64,000 nt of DNA from Enterobacterales bacterium CwR94 (GTDB lineage: Bacteria > Pseudomonadota > Gammaproteobacteria > Enterobacterales > Enterobacteriaceae), in contig KZ478066.1 in NCBI GenBank assembly GCA_002837195.1, forward strand, positions 124,001 to 188,000. The letters are read 5' to 3'. How positions within the stretch are numbered: position 1 is the first letter of the stretch; each line of letters starts with the position of its first letter. A program made the position numbers and the translations under genes. Positions 1 to 10,340 of this stretch are shown here, in pieces. The notes under the pieces were generated by a model, which was not told where the DNA came from, made no database searches, and saw only the letters and a program-made list of their open reading frames with translations.

Positions 1-301
1 CAAAGCGTTCCACTTTTTCCAGCGAATCACTATTGCCACAGGTATTGAGCACCACGCCAGCGTTATCAGACAGCACAACCACCGCTTGCTGCGTAGCAAT
101 CTGGCGAGCCAGTTCATGCATGACGGGAAGCGACAGGGTTTGCAACTGCGCATTATTCGCCAGCACATCGGCCAGGTGCGCCGCAGGCATTTGAGGAAAG
201 GCGTCATCTTCACGCGTCAGGCCATAGTGTTGGCTACGCGACCACGAATCCTGCAACGCATTTTGCACCGTCTCGAAAGCGACGTGGGGTTTCGCGTTCA
301 T
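1..301 (-). CDS. Sigma-54-dependent activator, AcoR-like (N-terminal part only)
   Basis: This is the first 100 codons of a gene reading leftward out of the window. The start ATG at 299-301 is preceded by a good ribosome site (AGGTG). The peptide has the pattern of the N-terminal sensory region of AcoR-type enhancer-binding proteins: an early SWSRSQHYGL motif, then a GAF-like start in which residues near 75-90 read VVVLSDNAGVVL. In known AcoR proteins a GAF domain, an AAA+ sigma-54 contact domain and a Fis-type helix-turn-helix follow; those parts lie outside the window. It is divergent from aldB, and a -24/-12 promoter stands between them, so it is probably the direct activator of aldB in response to an aldehyde or alcohol. 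The inducer cannot be inferred. Confidence 0.8.
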   Translation of the reverse strand, partial: MNAKPHVAFETVQNALQDSWSRSQHYGLTREDDAFPQMPAAHLADVLANNAQLQTLSLPVMHELARQIATQQAVVVLSDNAGVVLNTCGNSDSLEKVERF

Positions 302-324
302 CGGACACCTCATTAAAAGTGAAA

Positions 325-374
325 TGTTGCAACAGTGTAGCTGTGATGTTCATTTGCTGTTGCGATCTGCAACA
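325..374. promoter_or_regulatory. Putative upstream activator sites for the AcoR-like regulator
   Basis: Two dyads share the half-site TGTTGC/GCAACA. One is the compact palindrome TGTTGCAACA at 325-334. The other is TGTTGC, a 5-base gap, then GCAACA at 358-374. They lie about 95-140 bases upstream of the -24 element of aldB, a usual distance for an enhancer bound by a sigma-54 activator. The repeats are directly visible; the binding protein is inferred from context. Confidence 0.5.
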
Positions 375-467
375 CAGCACATCGAGAAAATGAGGCAGGC
401 AGGGGGTGGCTCAATAAGATTAAATATAAGCCATTGATAATAATGCACTAAATTTCACTGAGAAAAA

Positions 468-483
468 TGGCACGCCAGATGCA
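468..483 (+). promoter_or_regulatory. Sigma-54 (-24/-12) promoter of aldB
   Basis: TGGCAC at 468-473, five bases, then ATGC at 479-482 matches the sigma-54 consensus TGGCAC-N5-TTGC except for one base in the -12 element. Transcription would start around 495, giving a leader of about 75 bases before the aldB start. The neighbouring sigma-54 activator gene supports the call. Confidence 0.75.
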
Positions 484-568
484 ATGACGTTGTAGCGAGA
501 GGTCAGTGAAGGTGTCTTTACTGTCGCCAGCAGGTTACCCCTACAAAGCAATAATTAAGGAGTGAGTT

Positions 569-2089
569 ATGCGTTACGCACATCCAGGAACACCCGGTGC
601 TATCGTCTCTTTCGCATCTCGTTACGGTAATTACATTAATGGCGGCTTTGTCGAACCCGTTAATGGGCAATATTTTGATAACACTTCACCCGTCACCGGT
701 GCGCTGGTGGCGAAATTTCCTCGCTCTGATGTCAAAGATATCGATTTGGCACTTGATGCTGCGCACGCCGCAGCGGAAGCCTGGGGCAAAACGTCAGCGC
801 AGCATCGAGCCAACGTGTTGTTAGCCATTGCGGATCGCATTGAGCAAAACCTTGAAATGTTAGCGGTCGCTGAGAGTTGGGATAACGGTAAACCGGTGCG
901 TGAAACGCTGAACGCGGATTTGCCTCTGGCTGTTGACCACTTTCGTTACTTTGCCGGTTGCCTGCGGGCGCAGGAAGGCGGTGCTGCAGAGATAGATGAA
1001 ACCACTGTGGCCTATCACTTTCATGAGCCGTTGGGCGTGGTCGGACAAATTATTCCCTGGAATTTCCCCTTGCTGATGGCTGCCTGGAAGTTGGCTCCGG
1101 CGCTGGCGGCAGGCAATGTGGTGGTGTTAAAACCAGCAGAGCAAACCCCGCTGACTATCTGTTTGTTGATGGAGGTCATTGGCGATGTGCTCCCTGCTGG
1201 TGTGGTGAATATCGTGCAGGGCTTCGGTAAAGAGGCGGGTGAGGCGCTGGCGACCAGTAAGCGCATTGCCAAAATTGCTTTTACCGGTTCGACAGCGGTA
1301 GGTCGTCACATTATGGCGTGTGCGGCCGAGAACATTATTCCTTGCACAGTAGAGCTCGGGGGCAAATCACCGAATATCTATTTTGCTGACATTATGCAGG
1401 CCGAGCCGGAATTTATTGAGAAAGCGGTCGAAGGCGTTGTGCTGGGCTTTTTCAATCAGGGAGAGGTTTGTACCTGTCCTTCACGTGCGTTGATTCAGGA
1501 ATCGATTTACAGCGAGTTTGTCGAGCGCGTCATGGCAAAAATCGCCACCATTAAGCGAGGGGATCCGCTGGATACCGACACCATGATTGGCGCACAAGCC
1601 TCTAAACAGCAGTTCGATAAAATCATGTCGTATATCGCCATCGCTCGAGAAGAAGGGGGCGATATTTTAACCGGTGGCGAGGCCGTCAAGCTCTCTTCTG
1701 AGCTTGAAGAGGGTTTTTATATTCAACCGACGCTGATCAAAGGCGACAACGCAATGCGCTGCTTCCAGGAGGAAATCTTTGGGCCGGTGATTGGCATCAC
1801 CACTTTCAAAGATGAGGCTGAAGCGCTGGCTGTCGCAAACCAAACGGAATATGGCTTAGGTGCGGGCGTGTGGACGCGGGATATGAACCTCGCCTACCGC
1901 ATGGGGCGGGCGATCAAAGCCGGCCGCGTGTGGACAAACTGCTATCACGTTTACCCGGCGCATGCCGCCTTTGGCGGATATAAGAAATCAGGTGTGGGAC
2001 GCGAAACGCACAAACTGGCACTGGCCAGTTATCAGCAAACTAAAAACTTGCTGGTGAGTTACAGCACGGCGCCGCTGGGACTGTTCTAG
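569..2089 (+). CDS. aldB: Aldehyde dehydrogenase AldB/ExaC/AcoD type
   Basis: A 506-residue cytoplasmic NAD(P)-dependent aldehyde dehydrogenase that oxidises short aldehydes such as acetaldehyde to acids. Sequence signatures are the PWNFP cofactor motif with Asn164, the general base Glu262 in VELGGKSPN, and the catalytic Cys301 in GEVCTC. The ending [10 protein letters not shown] and the segment RVWTNCYH are typical of the AldB/AcoD subfamily (about 506-512 residues), so it is full length. The ATG at 569 follows AAGGAGTGAG. It is expressed from its own sigma-54 promoter and is paired with a divergent AcoR-like activator, unlike E. coli aldB, which sits in a different neighbourhood. A role in ethanol or acetoin-derived aldehyde use is likely but inferred. 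Confidence 0.93.
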   Translation: MRYAHPGTPGAIVSFASRYGNYINGGFVEPVNGQYFDNTSPVTGALVAKFPRSDVKDIDLALDAAHAAAEAWGKTSAQHRANVLLAIADRIEQNLEMLAVAESWDNGKPVRETLNADLPLAVDHFRYFAGCLRAQEGGAAEIDETTVAYHFHEPLGVVGQIIPWNFPLLMAAWKLAPALAAGNVVVLKPAEQTPLTICLLMEVIGDVLPAGVVNIVQGFGKEAGEALATSKRIAKIAFTGSTAVGRHIMACAAENIIPCTVELGGKSPNIYFADIMQAEPEFIEKAVEGVVLGFFNQGEVCTCPSRALIQESIYSEFVERVMAKIATIKRGDPLDTDTMIGAQASKQQFDKIMSYIAIAREEGGDILTGGEAVKLSSELEEGFYIQPTLIKGDNAMRCFQEEIFGPVIGITTFKDEAEALAVANQTEYGLGAGVWTRDMNLAYRMGRAIKAGRVWTNCYHVYPAHAAFGGYKKSGVGRETHKLALASYQQTKNLLVSYSTAPLGLF

Positions 2090-2143
2090 TCCTGCTTTCC
2101 GCCTCGATTGATAACAGATGGCAAGCATTAGCGCTTAAAGACA

Positions 2144-2171
2144 CAGGCCTCTCAGTAAGATGAGAGGCCTG
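2144..2171. terminator. Bidirectional terminator-like hairpin, aldB/yajR
   Basis: A perfect 11-base stem (CAGGCCTCTCA with its complement, 2144-2154 and 2161-2171) closes a 6-base loop between the convergent stop codons of aldB and yajR. It can serve both strands; the T-richer flank is on the minus-strand side. Confidence 0.75.
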
Positions 2172-2180
2172 ATTGATTAA

Positions 2181-3542
2181 TTAACTGCTGGCGACCAGTG
2201 CCTCAAGTTCCAGACGGCTGGTGACTTTACTGTCAATCTTCACATAAGCACTGCGCTCTTCAGGGATGATCAGCACCGAGCTGACACCCGCCTGTGTTTG
2301 CAGGCGTTGCTGTAACTTCGCCATGTCGACATCTTGCTGCACGACAATCCGCAAACTGGTGACATAGGGCGGGTCTTGCATGCTCCAACTGACTAACAGC
2401 CACAGGGCAGCGACCAGACTGCCAAGCATAAACACGCTCTGGGCATCGAATGTCTGAAGCACCCAGCCACCCAAACTGCCACCGATTGCCACGCCAATAA
2501 ACTGGCTGGTGGAATACACCCCCATTGCGGTGCCTTTGTAGCCCGCCGGAGACTCTTTACTGATCAGCGAGGGAAGGATCGCTTCCATCAAATTGAAGCC
2601 CAGGAAGAACAACTGCACGCCCAAGGCCAGTGTCCAAAAGCTGTTTCCCGCTCCCCATAACACGATTTCAGCAATCAAAATCAAGGTGACGCAGCCAATG
2701 AACACCGGTTTCATCTTGCGCTTTACTTCGGCAAAGATAATGAAGGGTAACACGGCGACAAACGAGATAAGCATGGTGATAAGCCAGACTTTCCACTGTT
2801 GCTCGGCGGGGAGGCCAGCTTGTTCAAATTGGCCGGGAAGGGCAACAAAGCTCGACATCAACAAAATATGCAGGCAGAGAATGCCCACGTTCAATTTCAG
2901 TAAACGAGGTTCTGCTAACACTTTGCGCAAGCTGCCTTTCACCATGCCGGATTCGCGGTTTAGCACATGGTGTTTGGCGTTCGGTACCACCAGTAAGGTT
3001 ATCAGGATGCCGAGGCTGGCGAGCAGGGCGATCATCCAGAACAACGCATGCAGGCCGAGCTGGTGGGTCACGATCGGCCCAACCACCATGGCAATGGCGA
3101 AGGTGATACCAAAACTGATACCAATAAAAGCCATGGCTTTGGTGCGATTTTGCTCGCGGGTGAGATCGGACAGTAAGGCCATCACCGCCGCCGCAATGGC
3201 GCCAGAGCCTTGCAGGGCGCGACCAAGAATAACGCCCCAGATTGAGGTGGTGGTGGCGGCGATCACACTGCCCAAGACAAACAGCAGCAATCCACCGACG
3301 ATCAGTGGCTTACGTCCCATGCGATCGGAGAGTAAACCAAAAGGAATTTGAAACACGGCCTGTGCCAGACCATAGATACCAATTGCCAGTCCAATTAAGG
3401 CTTCACTTGCGCCCTGTAATGCCATGCCATAGGTCGTGAGCACGGGCAGTACCATAAACATTCCCAGCATACGCAGAGAAAATACGGTACCCAGGCCCCA
3501 TGTCGCACGTAGCTCGACTGGGGTCATTTTATTATCGTTCAT
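2181..3542 (-). CDS. yajR: MFS transporter YajR
   Basis: A 453-residue inner-membrane major facilitator family protein with 12 predicted helices. It carries motif A (SDRMGRKP, after helix 2) and the second-half motif around ESPAGYKGTAMGVYSTSQF. The last 65 or so residues, from PPYVTSLRI onward, form the extra cytosolic ferredoxin-like YAM domain that defines YajR. Length and sequence match E. coli YajR (454 residues) closely. It belongs to the proton-coupled drug efflux type, but the natural substrate is unknown. It is transcribed toward aldB and ends at a shared hairpin; the cyo operon terminator lies just upstream of its start. Confidence 0.95.
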   Translation of the reverse strand: MNDNKMTPVELRATWGLGTVFSLRMLGMFMVLPVLTTYGMALQGASEALIGLAIGIYGLAQAVFQIPFGLLSDRMGRKPLIVGGLLLFVLGSVIAATTTSIWGVILGRALQGSGAIAAAVMALLSDLTREQNRTKAMAFIGISFGITFAIAMVVGPIVTHQLGLHALFWMIALLASLGILITLLVVPNAKHHVLNRESGMVKGSLRKVLAEPRLLKLNVGILCLHILLMSSFVALPGQFEQAGLPAEQQWKVWLITMLISFVAVLPFIIFAEVKRKMKPVFIGCVTLILIAEIVLWGAGNSFWTLALGVQLFFLGFNLMEAILPSLISKESPAGYKGTAMGVYSTSQFIGVAIGGSLGGWVLQTFDAQSVFMLGSLVAALWLLVSWSMQDPPYVTSLRIVVQQDVDMAKLQQRLQTQAGVSSVLIIPEERSAYVKIDSKVTSRLELEALVASS

Positions 3543-3611
3543 TGCAACCTCGATTATTCTGCTCGCGACATTCTAGTGGGCAGGGGAGGGCGGGTAAATT
3601 TTACGTTGGTA

Positions 3612-3640
3612 ACAAAAAGAAAAAGGGCGCCTGAGCGCCC
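3612..3640 (-). terminator. Intrinsic terminator of the cyo operon
   Basis: On the minus strand, GGGCGC, a 4-base loop and GCGCCC (3625-3640) are followed by a T-rich tract (3612-3624). It lies 23 bases after the cyoE stop codon. Confidence 0.9.
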
Positions 3641-3662
3641 TCTGATACGTGATGTTTATGCA

Positions 3663-4553
3663 TTACCAGACATAGGTCAGCAGATCTTTAGAGGCCGGAG
3701 CCATAAAGTCTACTGACATCATGACGCTGAGCGAGGTAATGGCAACGATTGAGAAAATGAACACTTTACGCGCCCATACACTGTCGTTTTGTGTCTTGTA
3801 GCCAGACAACGCCATACCCAACCACCAAACGCTCACCGCGGCGGCCACCACCAAATATTTATAGCCCGCGTAACCGCCGAGTGTCAGCATCAGCGTGGCA
3901 ACCATAAACGCGATGATATACAGCGTAATATGGTTTTTGGCCACGGAAATGCCCTTCACAACCGGCAGTACCGGAATATTGGCGGCCTGATAATCTTTGA
4001 AACGGAAGATGGCAATCGCATAGGAGTGCGGCATCTGCCAGAGACTAAAGATCGCCAGCAAAATCAACGCGCCTGCGTCAAATTGGTTGGTGACAGCACA
4101 GTAGCCAATCACCGGCGGCGCAGCGCCGGAGAGACTGCCGATCAGCGTGCCGTAGACCGAATTACGCTTCATGTACAGGCTGTAGATGCCGACATAAACC
4201 ACAAATCCCATCACCGCCAGCCACATGGCCAGCGGGTTGGCACCAAACCACAGTAATGCAAAGCCAGCAATACCCAACACAGTGGCATACGCCAGACTTA
4301 CTTTCGGCGACAGAAGACCTTTCACCAACACGCGGTTCTTGGTTCTCTCCATCTTTCTGTCAATGTCGCGGTCAATAACGTTGTTAAAAACACAACCGGA
4401 TGCCACGACCAGTGACACACCGACCAGTGCGACAACAAACAGGGTGAAATCAATGCTGCCTTTGGAAGCCAGCAAAAATCCCCCAATTACAGAAATTAAG
4501 TTTCCGAAAATAATTCCTGGTTTTGTTACTTGCAGGTATTGCTTAATCATCAC
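3663..4553 (-). CDS. cyoE: Protoheme IX farnesyltransferase (heme O synthase)
   Basis: A 296-residue UbiA-family integral membrane prenyltransferase that adds a farnesyl group to heme B to make heme O for cytochrome bo3. The first conserved Asp-rich motif reads [15 protein letters not shown] near residue 70. The conserved YMKR and the motif [12 protein letters not shown] are present. Length equals E. coli CyoE and identity looks high throughout. It is the last gene of cyoABCDE, 10 bases downstream of cyoD, and is followed by the operon terminator. Confidence 0.97.
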   Translation of the reverse strand: MMIKQYLQVTKPGIIFGNLISVIGGFLLASKGSIDFTLFVVALVGVSLVVASGCVFNNVIDRDIDRKMERTKNRVLVKGLLSPKVSLAYATVLGIAGFALLWFGANPLAMWLAVMGFVVYVGIYSLYMKRNSVYGTLIGSLSGAAPPVIGYCAVTNQFDAGALILLAIFSLWQMPHSYAIAIFRFKDYQAANIPVLPVVKGISVAKNHITLYIIAFMVATLMLTLGGYAGYKYLVVAAAVSVWWLGMALSGYKTQNDSVWARKVFIFSIVAITSLSVMMSVDFMAPASKDLLTYVW

Positions 4554-4563
4554 TTACGACTCT

Positions 4564-4893
4564 TTAGTGGGGCATCATGTTGTAGTTGAGGTTCCACATG
4601 ATCCAGATCGAGCCGACAACAACGATAAGGATAATAATGGCCGCAAACACAATGGCCACCATGTTCCAGCCACCTTCTGTTTTGGCATCCAAATGCAGGA
4701 AGTAGACCAGATGAACCAGAACCTGCACAACCGCACAAACCAGTACGACAGCCAGGATAGTGCCATGAGAGGCGCTGCCATCCATTACCAACCAGAACGG
4801 AATACCGGTCAGGATGATAGAAAGGATGAAGCCAATCATGTAGGACTTCACGCTGCCGTGAGAAGCGTCATGTTCGTTAACTGAATGACTCAT
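4564..4893 (-). CDS. cyoD: Cytochrome bo3 oxidase subunit IV
   Basis: A 109-residue small membrane subunit of the ubiquinol oxidase with three predicted helices, ending in [16 protein letters not shown] as in E. coli CyoD (109 residues). The start at MSHSVNEHD was chosen because its ATG overlaps the cyoC stop codon (TAATG), the usual coupled arrangement. A longer in-frame reading upstream would run into cyoC and lacks family similarity. Confidence 0.95.
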   Translation of the reverse strand: MSHSVNEHDASHGSVKSYMIGFILSIILTGIPFWLVMDGSASHGTILAVVLVCAVVQVLVHLVYFLHLDAKTEGGWNMVAIVFAAIIILIVVVGSIWIMWNLNYNMMPH

Positions 4894-5507
4894 TACATGG
4901 CTCCCAGTAAATAGACAACGGTGAAGACGCAGATCCAAACCACGTCAAGGAAGTGCCAGAACATGCTCAGGCACATGATACGGGTGCGGTTGGTTGAGGT
5001 CAGGCCACGACGGGAAATCTGATACATCAGTACCAGCATCCAGATAAGACCAGAGGTCACGTGCAGACCGTGCGTACCCACCAGCGTAAAGAACGCAGAC
5101 AAGAAGCCACTGCGATCTGGGCCGAAACCTTCGGAAATCAGGAAATGGAATTCATAGATTTCCATTCCGATAAAGCCGAGGCCCAACAGGAAGGTGATAG
5201 CCAACCAGCCGTTAACTGCACCTTTACTGCCTTTGTTCATGGCAATCACTGCCATGCCATAGGTAATAGAGGAGAGTAACAGCAGCGCCGTTTCGCCCAG
5301 CACAAACGGCAGTTCGAAAATATCTTTGCCGCTTGGGCCACCGGCAGTGGCGTTAACCATGACTGCATAGGTCGCAAACAAGGTTGCGAAGATAATGCAG
5401 TCACTCATCAGGTAGATCCAGAAGCCAAAGATCTTATTGGCTCCTGCATCGTGATGCCCATGATCATCATGGGCGTCGTGGTGCTTGGTCACGGAATCAG
5501 TCGACAT
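4893..5507 (-). CDS. cyoC: Cytochrome bo3 oxidase subunit III
   Basis: A 204-residue membrane subunit of the heme-copper oxidase with five predicted helices, a His-rich N-terminus ([14 protein letters not shown]) and the conserved segment [14 protein letters not shown]. Length matches E. coli CyoC (204). It overlaps the end of cyoB by 11 bases and the start of cyoD by one base, so the operon is tightly coupled. Confidence 0.97.
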   Translation of the reverse strand: MSTDSVTKHHDAHDDHGHHDAGANKIFGFWIYLMSDCIIFATLFATYAVMVNATAGGPSGKDIFELPFVLGETALLLLSSITYGMAVIAMNKGSKGAVNGWLAITFLLGLGFIGMEIYEFHFLISEGFGPDRSGFLSAFFTLVGTHGLHVTSGLIWMLVLMYQISRRGLTSTNRTRIMCLSMFWHFLDVVWICVFTVVYLLGAM

Positions 5508-7488
5508 TTTTCAGGCCTGCTTTGCTAATTTCGTTGAAGTGTTGATTTTCAATTTCTTCGATCTGTTTGACCGGAACATAGTAATCAACGTCTTCGTCGA
5601 AGCTCTTAACAATCCAGCTCGCAATCATTGCAACGAAGGAAACACCCATCAGCCACCAGATATGCCAGATAGCTGCAAAACCAAAGATGGTGGCGAACAG
5701 GGCAATGATGATCGCCGCGCCGCTGTTTTTCGGCATATGAATTTCTTCATAGCTCTTCGGTTGCTTATACGCTTCACCTTTTTCTTTCATTTCCCAGAAC
5801 GCATCGCGGTCATGGATATGAGGAATAACAGCAAAGTTATAGAACGGAGGAGGTGAAGAGGTTGCCCACTCCAGCGTACGACCGCCCCATGGATCGCCCG
5901 TTACATCGCGGTTTTGATCTCGGTCACGGACAGACACCCAGAACTGGATGAACTGGCAAATCACACCACATGCAATCAGCGCAGCACCGACAGCCGCCAC
6001 GACCAACAAGGTGTGGAACTGTGGATCAATGTTCTGGCTCACACGACGTGTCATCCCCATGAAGCCCAGGACATACAGCGGCATGAAGGCGGTGAAGAAA
6101 CCGATAATCCAGAACCAGAAAGCACGTTTACCCCAGGTTTCGTTCAGGGTGAAGCCGAAGGCTTTCGGGAACCAGTAAGTCACGCCCGCGAAGCAACCAA
6201 ACACGACACCGCCGATGATGACGTTGTGGAAGTGTGCAATCAGGAACAGGCTGTTATGCAGAACAAAGTCAGCACCTGGAACGGCCAGCAGTACGCCAGT
6301 CATACCCCCAACGGAGAAGGTCACCAGGAAGCCTACGGTCCACAGCATGGCAGAGTGCATCTGAATGCGGCCCTGATACATGGTGAACAGCCAGTTAAAG
6401 ATTTTAACCCCGGTAGGAATGGCGATGATCATCGTCATAATACCGAAGAAGGCGTTAACGTTCGCGCCAGCACCCATGGTGAAGAAGTGGTGCAGCCATA
6501 CTACGAAGGACAGGATGGTGATAACAATCGTTGCCCAAACCAGAGAGGTATAGCCAAACAGACGCTTTTTAGAGAACGTTGCAACCACTTCAGAGAACAC
6601 ACCAAAGACCGGCAGTACAAGGATGTACACTTCTGGGTGACCCCAAACCCAAATCAGGTTGACATACATCATCATGTTGCCCCCCATGTCATTGGTAAAG
6701 AAGTGGAAGCCCAGGTAGCGATCCAGGGTGAGCAACGTCAAGGTTACCGTCAGTACCGGGAACGCCGCGATGATCAGCACGTTGGTACAGAGCGATGCCC
6801 AGGTGAAAACCGGCATTTTGAACAGGCTCATGCCTGGTGCGCGCATTTTCAGGATGGTTACAAAGAAGTTGATACCGGTCAGGGTCGTACCAATACCGGA
6901 GAGCTGAAGGCTCCATATCCAGTAATCGACCCCGACGCCGGGACTGTACTCCGCACCTGAAAGCGGGGGATACGCCAACCAACCGGTCTGTGCGAATTCA
7001 CCCACACCCAGAGACAAGTTCACCAGAATCACACCGATAGCGGTAAACCAGAAGCTCAGGTTGTTCAGGAACGGGAAAGCAACGTCACGCGCACCGATTT
7101 GCAGCGGTACTGCGATGTTCATCAGACCCACGACGAACGGCATCGCCACGAAGAAGATCATAATCACGCCGTGCGCGGTAAAGATCTGATCGTAGTGGTG
7201 CGGCGGCAGGAAGCCGGCTTCACCTGCAGAAGCCAATACTTGCTGACTACGCATCATCACGGCGTCGGCAAAGCCACGCAGCAGCATGACGAAAGCCATG
7301 ATGATGTACATGATACCGAGTTTTTTATGATCGATTGACGTCAGCCATTCGGACCACAAGTATTGCCACTTACCGAAGTAAGTAATTGCACCTGCAACTG
7401 CCAAGCCGCCGAGGATGATCGCGGCAATAGTCACCACGATAATCGGCTCGTGCAACGGCACGGCATCCATTGTTAATTTACCTAACAT
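5497..7488 (-). CDS. cyoB: Cytochrome bo3 ubiquinol oxidase subunit I
   Basis: The 663-residue catalytic subunit, which reduces oxygen to water and pumps protons. The copper-B and heme ligands are visible: WGHPEVY (His284 with Tyr288), WLHHFF (His333 and His334) and AHFHN (His419 and His421). The quinone-site motif LLRGFADA (Arg71, Asp75) is present. The start at MLGKLTMDA gives exactly the E. coli length; a reading 8 codons longer is possible but would extend into cyoA. The ribosome site GAGGAA lies in the last codons of cyoA, 4 bases upstream, so the two genes are coupled. Confidence 0.97.
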   Translation of the reverse strand: MLGKLTMDAVPLHEPIIVVTIAAIILGGLAVAGAITYFGKWQYLWSEWLTSIDHKKLGIMYIIMAFVMLLRGFADAVMMRSQQVLASAGEAGFLPPHHYDQIFTAHGVIMIFFVAMPFVVGLMNIAVPLQIGARDVAFPFLNNLSFWFTAIGVILVNLSLGVGEFAQTGWLAYPPLSGAEYSPGVGVDYWIWSLQLSGIGTTLTGINFFVTILKMRAPGMSLFKMPVFTWASLCTNVLIIAAFPVLTVTLTLLTLDRYLGFHFFTNDMGGNMMMYVNLIWVWGHPEVYILVLPVFGVFSEVVATFSKKRLFGYTSLVWATIVITILSFVVWLHHFFTMGAGANVNAFFGIMTMIIAIPTGVKIFNWLFTMYQGRIQMHSAMLWTVGFLVTFSVGGMTGVLLAVPGADFVLHNSLFLIAHFHNVIIGGVVFGCFAGVTYWFPKAFGFTLNETWGKRAFWFWIIGFFTAFMPLYVLGFMGMTRRVSQNIDPQFHTLLVVAAVGAALIACGVICQFIQFWVSVRDRDQNRDVTGDPWGGRTLEWATSSPPPFYNFAVIPHIHDRDAFWEMKEKGEAYKQPKSYEEIHMPKNSGAAIIIALFATIFGFAAIWHIWWLMGVSFVAMIASWIVKSFDEDVDYYVPVKQIEEIENQHFNEISKAGLKNVD

Positions 7489-7492
7489 CGTA

Positions 7493-8419
7493 TTATTCCT
7501 CGGCTCCTGCATGAGCGGCGTGGCTCATGTCCATACCCTCGTGGGTACCCTCAGACATGCTCTTGTCGTGGCTCATGAATTTGTTAATAACAGACATAAA
7601 CAAATCAGGTTTCACGCTAGAGAAGTACTCAACCGGATGGAATTCACTAGGTTTCGCCAGCGTTTCGAAGGCTTCCATCGTGGTCAGTGACTCTGGGGAT
7701 TGCTTCACTTTCGCAACCCACTGCTCGAAGTCTTGCTGATTGGCAGTTGCAATCGCTTTGAACTTCATGCCAGAGAATCCTGCGCCACTGTAGTTCGAGG
7801 AGATACCGTCGAAAGTGCCAGGCTCATTCGCAATCAGGTGAAGTTTGGTCTGCATACCGGCCATGGCGTAGATCTGGCTGCCAAGGGTAGGAATGAAGAA
7901 GGAGTTCATCACTGAATTAGAGGTGATCTTGAAGTTCACCGGCGTATTCGCAGGGAAAGCCAGCTGGTTAACGGTAGCGATGCCTTGCTCCGGATAGATA
8001 AACAGCCATTTCCAGTCCAGCGCGACAACTTGTACTTCAATAGGCTTGACGTCGGAGACCAACGGCTTGCTGGGTTCCAGCGAGTGTGTGGTTTTCCAGG
8101 TCAGAATGCCAAGGAACAGAATGATGAGGATGGGAACAGTCCAAACTACGGCTTCCACTTTGTTCGAGTGTGACCAGTTCGGGCTGTATTTCGCTTCGGT
8201 ATTGGATTCACGATATTTCCAGGCGAAAGCGATAGCCATAGCGATAGCAGGAATAACGACGATCAACATCAGCCCGAAAGCGGTCAGTATCAACGAACGT
8301 TGCTCTACTCCAATTTGTCCTTTTGGACTGAGTAATGCCGAATCGCAGCCACTTAGCAATAAAGTGCCCGCAATTAATGACAAAATACCCAAAGTTTTAT
8401 TGTATTTCCTGAGTCTCAT
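7493..8419 (-). CDS. cyoA: Cytochrome bo3 ubiquinol oxidase subunit II
   Basis: A 308-residue lipoprotein subunit anchored in the inner membrane. The lipobox LLSGC places the modified Cys at residue 25. Two membrane helices and a periplasmic cupredoxin-like domain follow. This domain lacks the copper-A ligands, as expected for a quinol oxidase. It is slightly shorter than E. coli CyoA (315); the difference lies in the low-complexity His/Met-rich tail. It is the first gene of cyoABCDE, preceded by a recognisable sigma-70 promoter. Confidence 0.96.
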   Translation of the reverse strand: MRLRKYNKTLGILSLIAGTLLLSGCDSALLSPKGQIGVEQRSLILTAFGLMLIVVIPAIAMAIAFAWKYRESNTEAKYSPNWSHSNKVEAVVWTVPILIILFLGILTWKTTHSLEPSKPLVSDVKPIEVQVVALDWKWLFIYPEQGIATVNQLAFPANTPVNFKITSNSVMNSFFIPTLGSQIYAMAGMQTKLHLIANEPGTFDGISSNYSGAGFSGMKFKAIATANQQDFEQWVAKVKQSPESLTTMEAFETLAKPSEFHPVEYFSSVKPDLFMSVINKFMSHDKSMSEGTHEGMDMSHAAHAGAEE

Positions 8420-8467
8420 TTAACGACCTCAATGACAAGGGCTCTATTGTCGTTTAAGTGTGGCGGC

Positions 8468-8496
8468 ATTTTACGGGAAGGTTTATGCAGTGTAAA
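8468..8496 (-). promoter_or_regulatory. Sigma-70 promoter of cyoABCDE
   Basis: On the minus strand, TTTACA (8491-8496), a 17-base spacer and TAAAAT (8468-8473) each match five of six consensus positions. The start site would fall about 40 bases before the cyoA ATG. Confidence 0.65.
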
Positions 8497-8524
8497 CCAG
8501 CTTAAGGCTCTGTCAGGGCTGTGT

Positions 8525-8548
8525 TGACACCTTTTGCCAAGGGTGTCA
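8525..8548. promoter_or_regulatory. Inverted repeat upstream of the cyo promoter
   Basis: TGACACC at 8525-8531 and GGTGTCA at 8542-8548 form a 7-base dyad with a 10-base gap, about 65-90 bases upstream of the expected cyo start site. The rest of the 8420-8852 gap is AT-rich with no convincing ORF. In E. coli this promoter is repressed by ArcA and Fnr; whether this dyad is a regulator site is not shown. Confidence 0.35.
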
Positions 8549-8806
8549 CAAATGTTGCCAGACGTGACAAAATTTTAACGATGGCAGGGGGTTGGCGGCA
8601 ATATAACGAAAAAACGGTCTTTTTTTTGACTTAAAATCGCCACAAGCATAAAGAGGACAATTGAGCTGCAAATATTTAACATCTTTGCATCAATTGAGAG
8701 ATATTTAATGCACAAAAATAATTACGTACCGGGGTAAATATCGCCATTTAAAAAATGACATCGGCGTCCAGGTTGCCTTTGCAATTAATGCTAAATAATG
8801 GAAGCG

Positions 8807-8850
8807 ACATATTGATAACAAATTAAGGCGTTTTTTTGTTATCAATATGT
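8807..8850. terminator. Long perfect AT-rich hairpin 3' of ampG
   Basis: A perfect 16-base inverted repeat (arms 8807-8822 and 8835-8850, reading ACATATTGATAACAAA and its complement) has a 12-base loop and begins 3 bases after the ampG stop codon. It can fold in RNA from either strand. It lacks a classic GC-rich stem plus T-tract for the ampG direction, so it may be a weak terminator, an RNA-stabilising 3' structure or a protein-binding dyad. Confidence 0.5.
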
Positions 8851-8852
8851 TG

Positions 8853-10328
8853 TCAGCTTAAGCGGATTCGTCTCATCGCCAGAAAATCCAGAACCGAACC
8901 GGCGACAATCCCTGAAATTAACAAAATCAGACCTGCCTCAAAGGTGAGGCTTAGCAGGTTACCAAAGGTCCAACTGGCTAGCATCTGTGTGACCAGCATA
9001 ACCAATGCCCCCGCCAGCAACACCGCCCCGCAGAGCAAGGACCGAAGTGCCCAGCGATAACCTTGTGCAAAATGCACACGGCGGTGGAAGTGCTCAACGT
9101 TATCCGCAGACAATGAGTCGCGGCAGGCCGCCAGCAACAGGATGCCGGGAACAGCGGCGACCACCGAGAAGGCATAAAAGCCTGGCCAGCCCCACATTTC
9201 TACCAACCAACCTGCTGCTGGGCCAACGTAGACGCGTCCCACAGCGGAGAGTGCCGATAACAGGGCGAATTGGGTGGCTGAGAAGGCCTTATTGCACAGC
9301 GACATTAACAGCGCGACAAAGGCAGCAGTGCCCATCCCACCACATAAATTCTCAATAAAAACAGCGCTCGCCATAGTAAACAGATGCTTGTCTGTGACGG
9401 CCAGTACCCAATAAGCCAGATTAGAGAAGGCCTGCAAAATACCAAACAGCATTAAGGCTCGGAACAGAGTCAGGCGCTGCATGAGGATGCCGCCAAAAAG
9501 GGCACCAATAATGGTGGCCAGCAGCCCCAGAGATTTGTTGACCAGGCCCACTTCGCCAGCGTCAAAGCCCACGCCGCGAATTAAGAAGGTGGTGGTCAAA
9601 CTGGCGGCAAAGGCATCACCCAGCTTATAAAGGATGATCAAAGCCAAAATCAGCCAGGCATTATTGCGGCTAAAGAAATCACGCAGCGGCAGCATGACGG
9701 CTTCTTCGAGGGAGCGCGGTTTTGCCACCGCTTCAGTCGGCTCTTTCGCCAGCAGAGTAGCGATAACACCCGGCACCATCATCAAGGCCATCAGCCAGTA
9801 GGTGGCTTGCCAGCCCAGATAGCGGTCAGCGAGCCACAAGGCCAATCCACCCGAGACCAGCATAGCCAGCCGGTAACCCAAGACGGTAATGGCCGCACCA
9901 CTGCCGCGCTCTTCGGCGGGAAGGATGTCGGTTTTCCAGGCATCAAACACAATATCTTGTGACGCTGAGCAAAAGGCGATCAGGACGGCTAAAGCAGCCA
10001 GCCACACCAGGTCACGGGCGGGTTCCAATGTACCCATCAGGGCAATTCCTGCAATCAGCAGCAATTGAGTGACGATCAGCCATCCACGACGACGCCCCAA
10101 AAAAGGCGGTGTGTAGCGATCCATCATGGGCGACCACAGAAACTTAAAGACGTAGGCTTGCCCAACCAGCGAGAAAAAACCGATGGTTTTCAGGTCGACA
10201 TTTTCCACTGTCATCCAGGCCTGCAGAGTGCCAGACGTTAATGCCAGGGGAAGACCTGAAGCAAACCCAAGAATAAGAAGAAGAGCAGTATTGCGTTGTG
10301 TGAAAATACGAAGGTAGTCGTTGCGCAT
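8853..10328 (-). CDS. ampG: Muropeptide permease AmpG
   Basis: A 491-residue inner-membrane MFS-type importer of GlcNAc-anhydromuropeptides, used in cell-wall recycling and in inducing AmpC beta-lactamase where present. The N-terminal helices contain GFASGLPLALTSGTLQAW, and the conserved QDIVFDAWKTDILP follows near residue 130. Length equals E. coli AmpG. It lies downstream of yajG on the same strand, 47 bases away, with a stem-loop between them. Confidence 0.96.
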   Translation of the reverse strand: MRNDYLRIFTQRNTALLLILGFASGLPLALTSGTLQAWMTVENVDLKTIGFFSLVGQAYVFKFLWSPMMDRYTPPFLGRRRGWLIVTQLLLIAGIALMGTLEPARDLVWLAALAVLIAFCSASQDIVFDAWKTDILPAEERGSGAAITVLGYRLAMLVSGGLALWLADRYLGWQATYWLMALMMVPGVIATLLAKEPTEAVAKPRSLEEAVMLPLRDFFSRNNAWLILALIILYKLGDAFAASLTTTFLIRGVGFDAGEVGLVNKSLGLLATIIGALFGGILMQRLTLFRALMLFGILQAFSNLAYWVLAVTDKHLFTMASAVFIENLCGGMGTAAFVALLMSLCNKAFSATQFALLSALSAVGRVYVGPAAGWLVEMWGWPGFYAFSVVAAVPGILLLAACRDSLSADNVEHFHRRVHFAQGYRWALRSLLCGAVLLAGALVMLVTQMLASWTFGNLLSLTFEAGLILLISGIVAGSVLDFLAMRRIRLS

Positions 10329-10340
10329 GGTGTCCTGCCA

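Noticed and set aside
2593-3351. 252-codon open frame opposite yajR
   Set aside because: Shadow of a membrane-protein gene; Lys/Pro/Thr-rich nonsense composition.
5914-6960. 348-codon open frame opposite cyoB
   Set aside because: An antisense shadow of a conserved membrane-protein gene, with a composition unlike a real protein.
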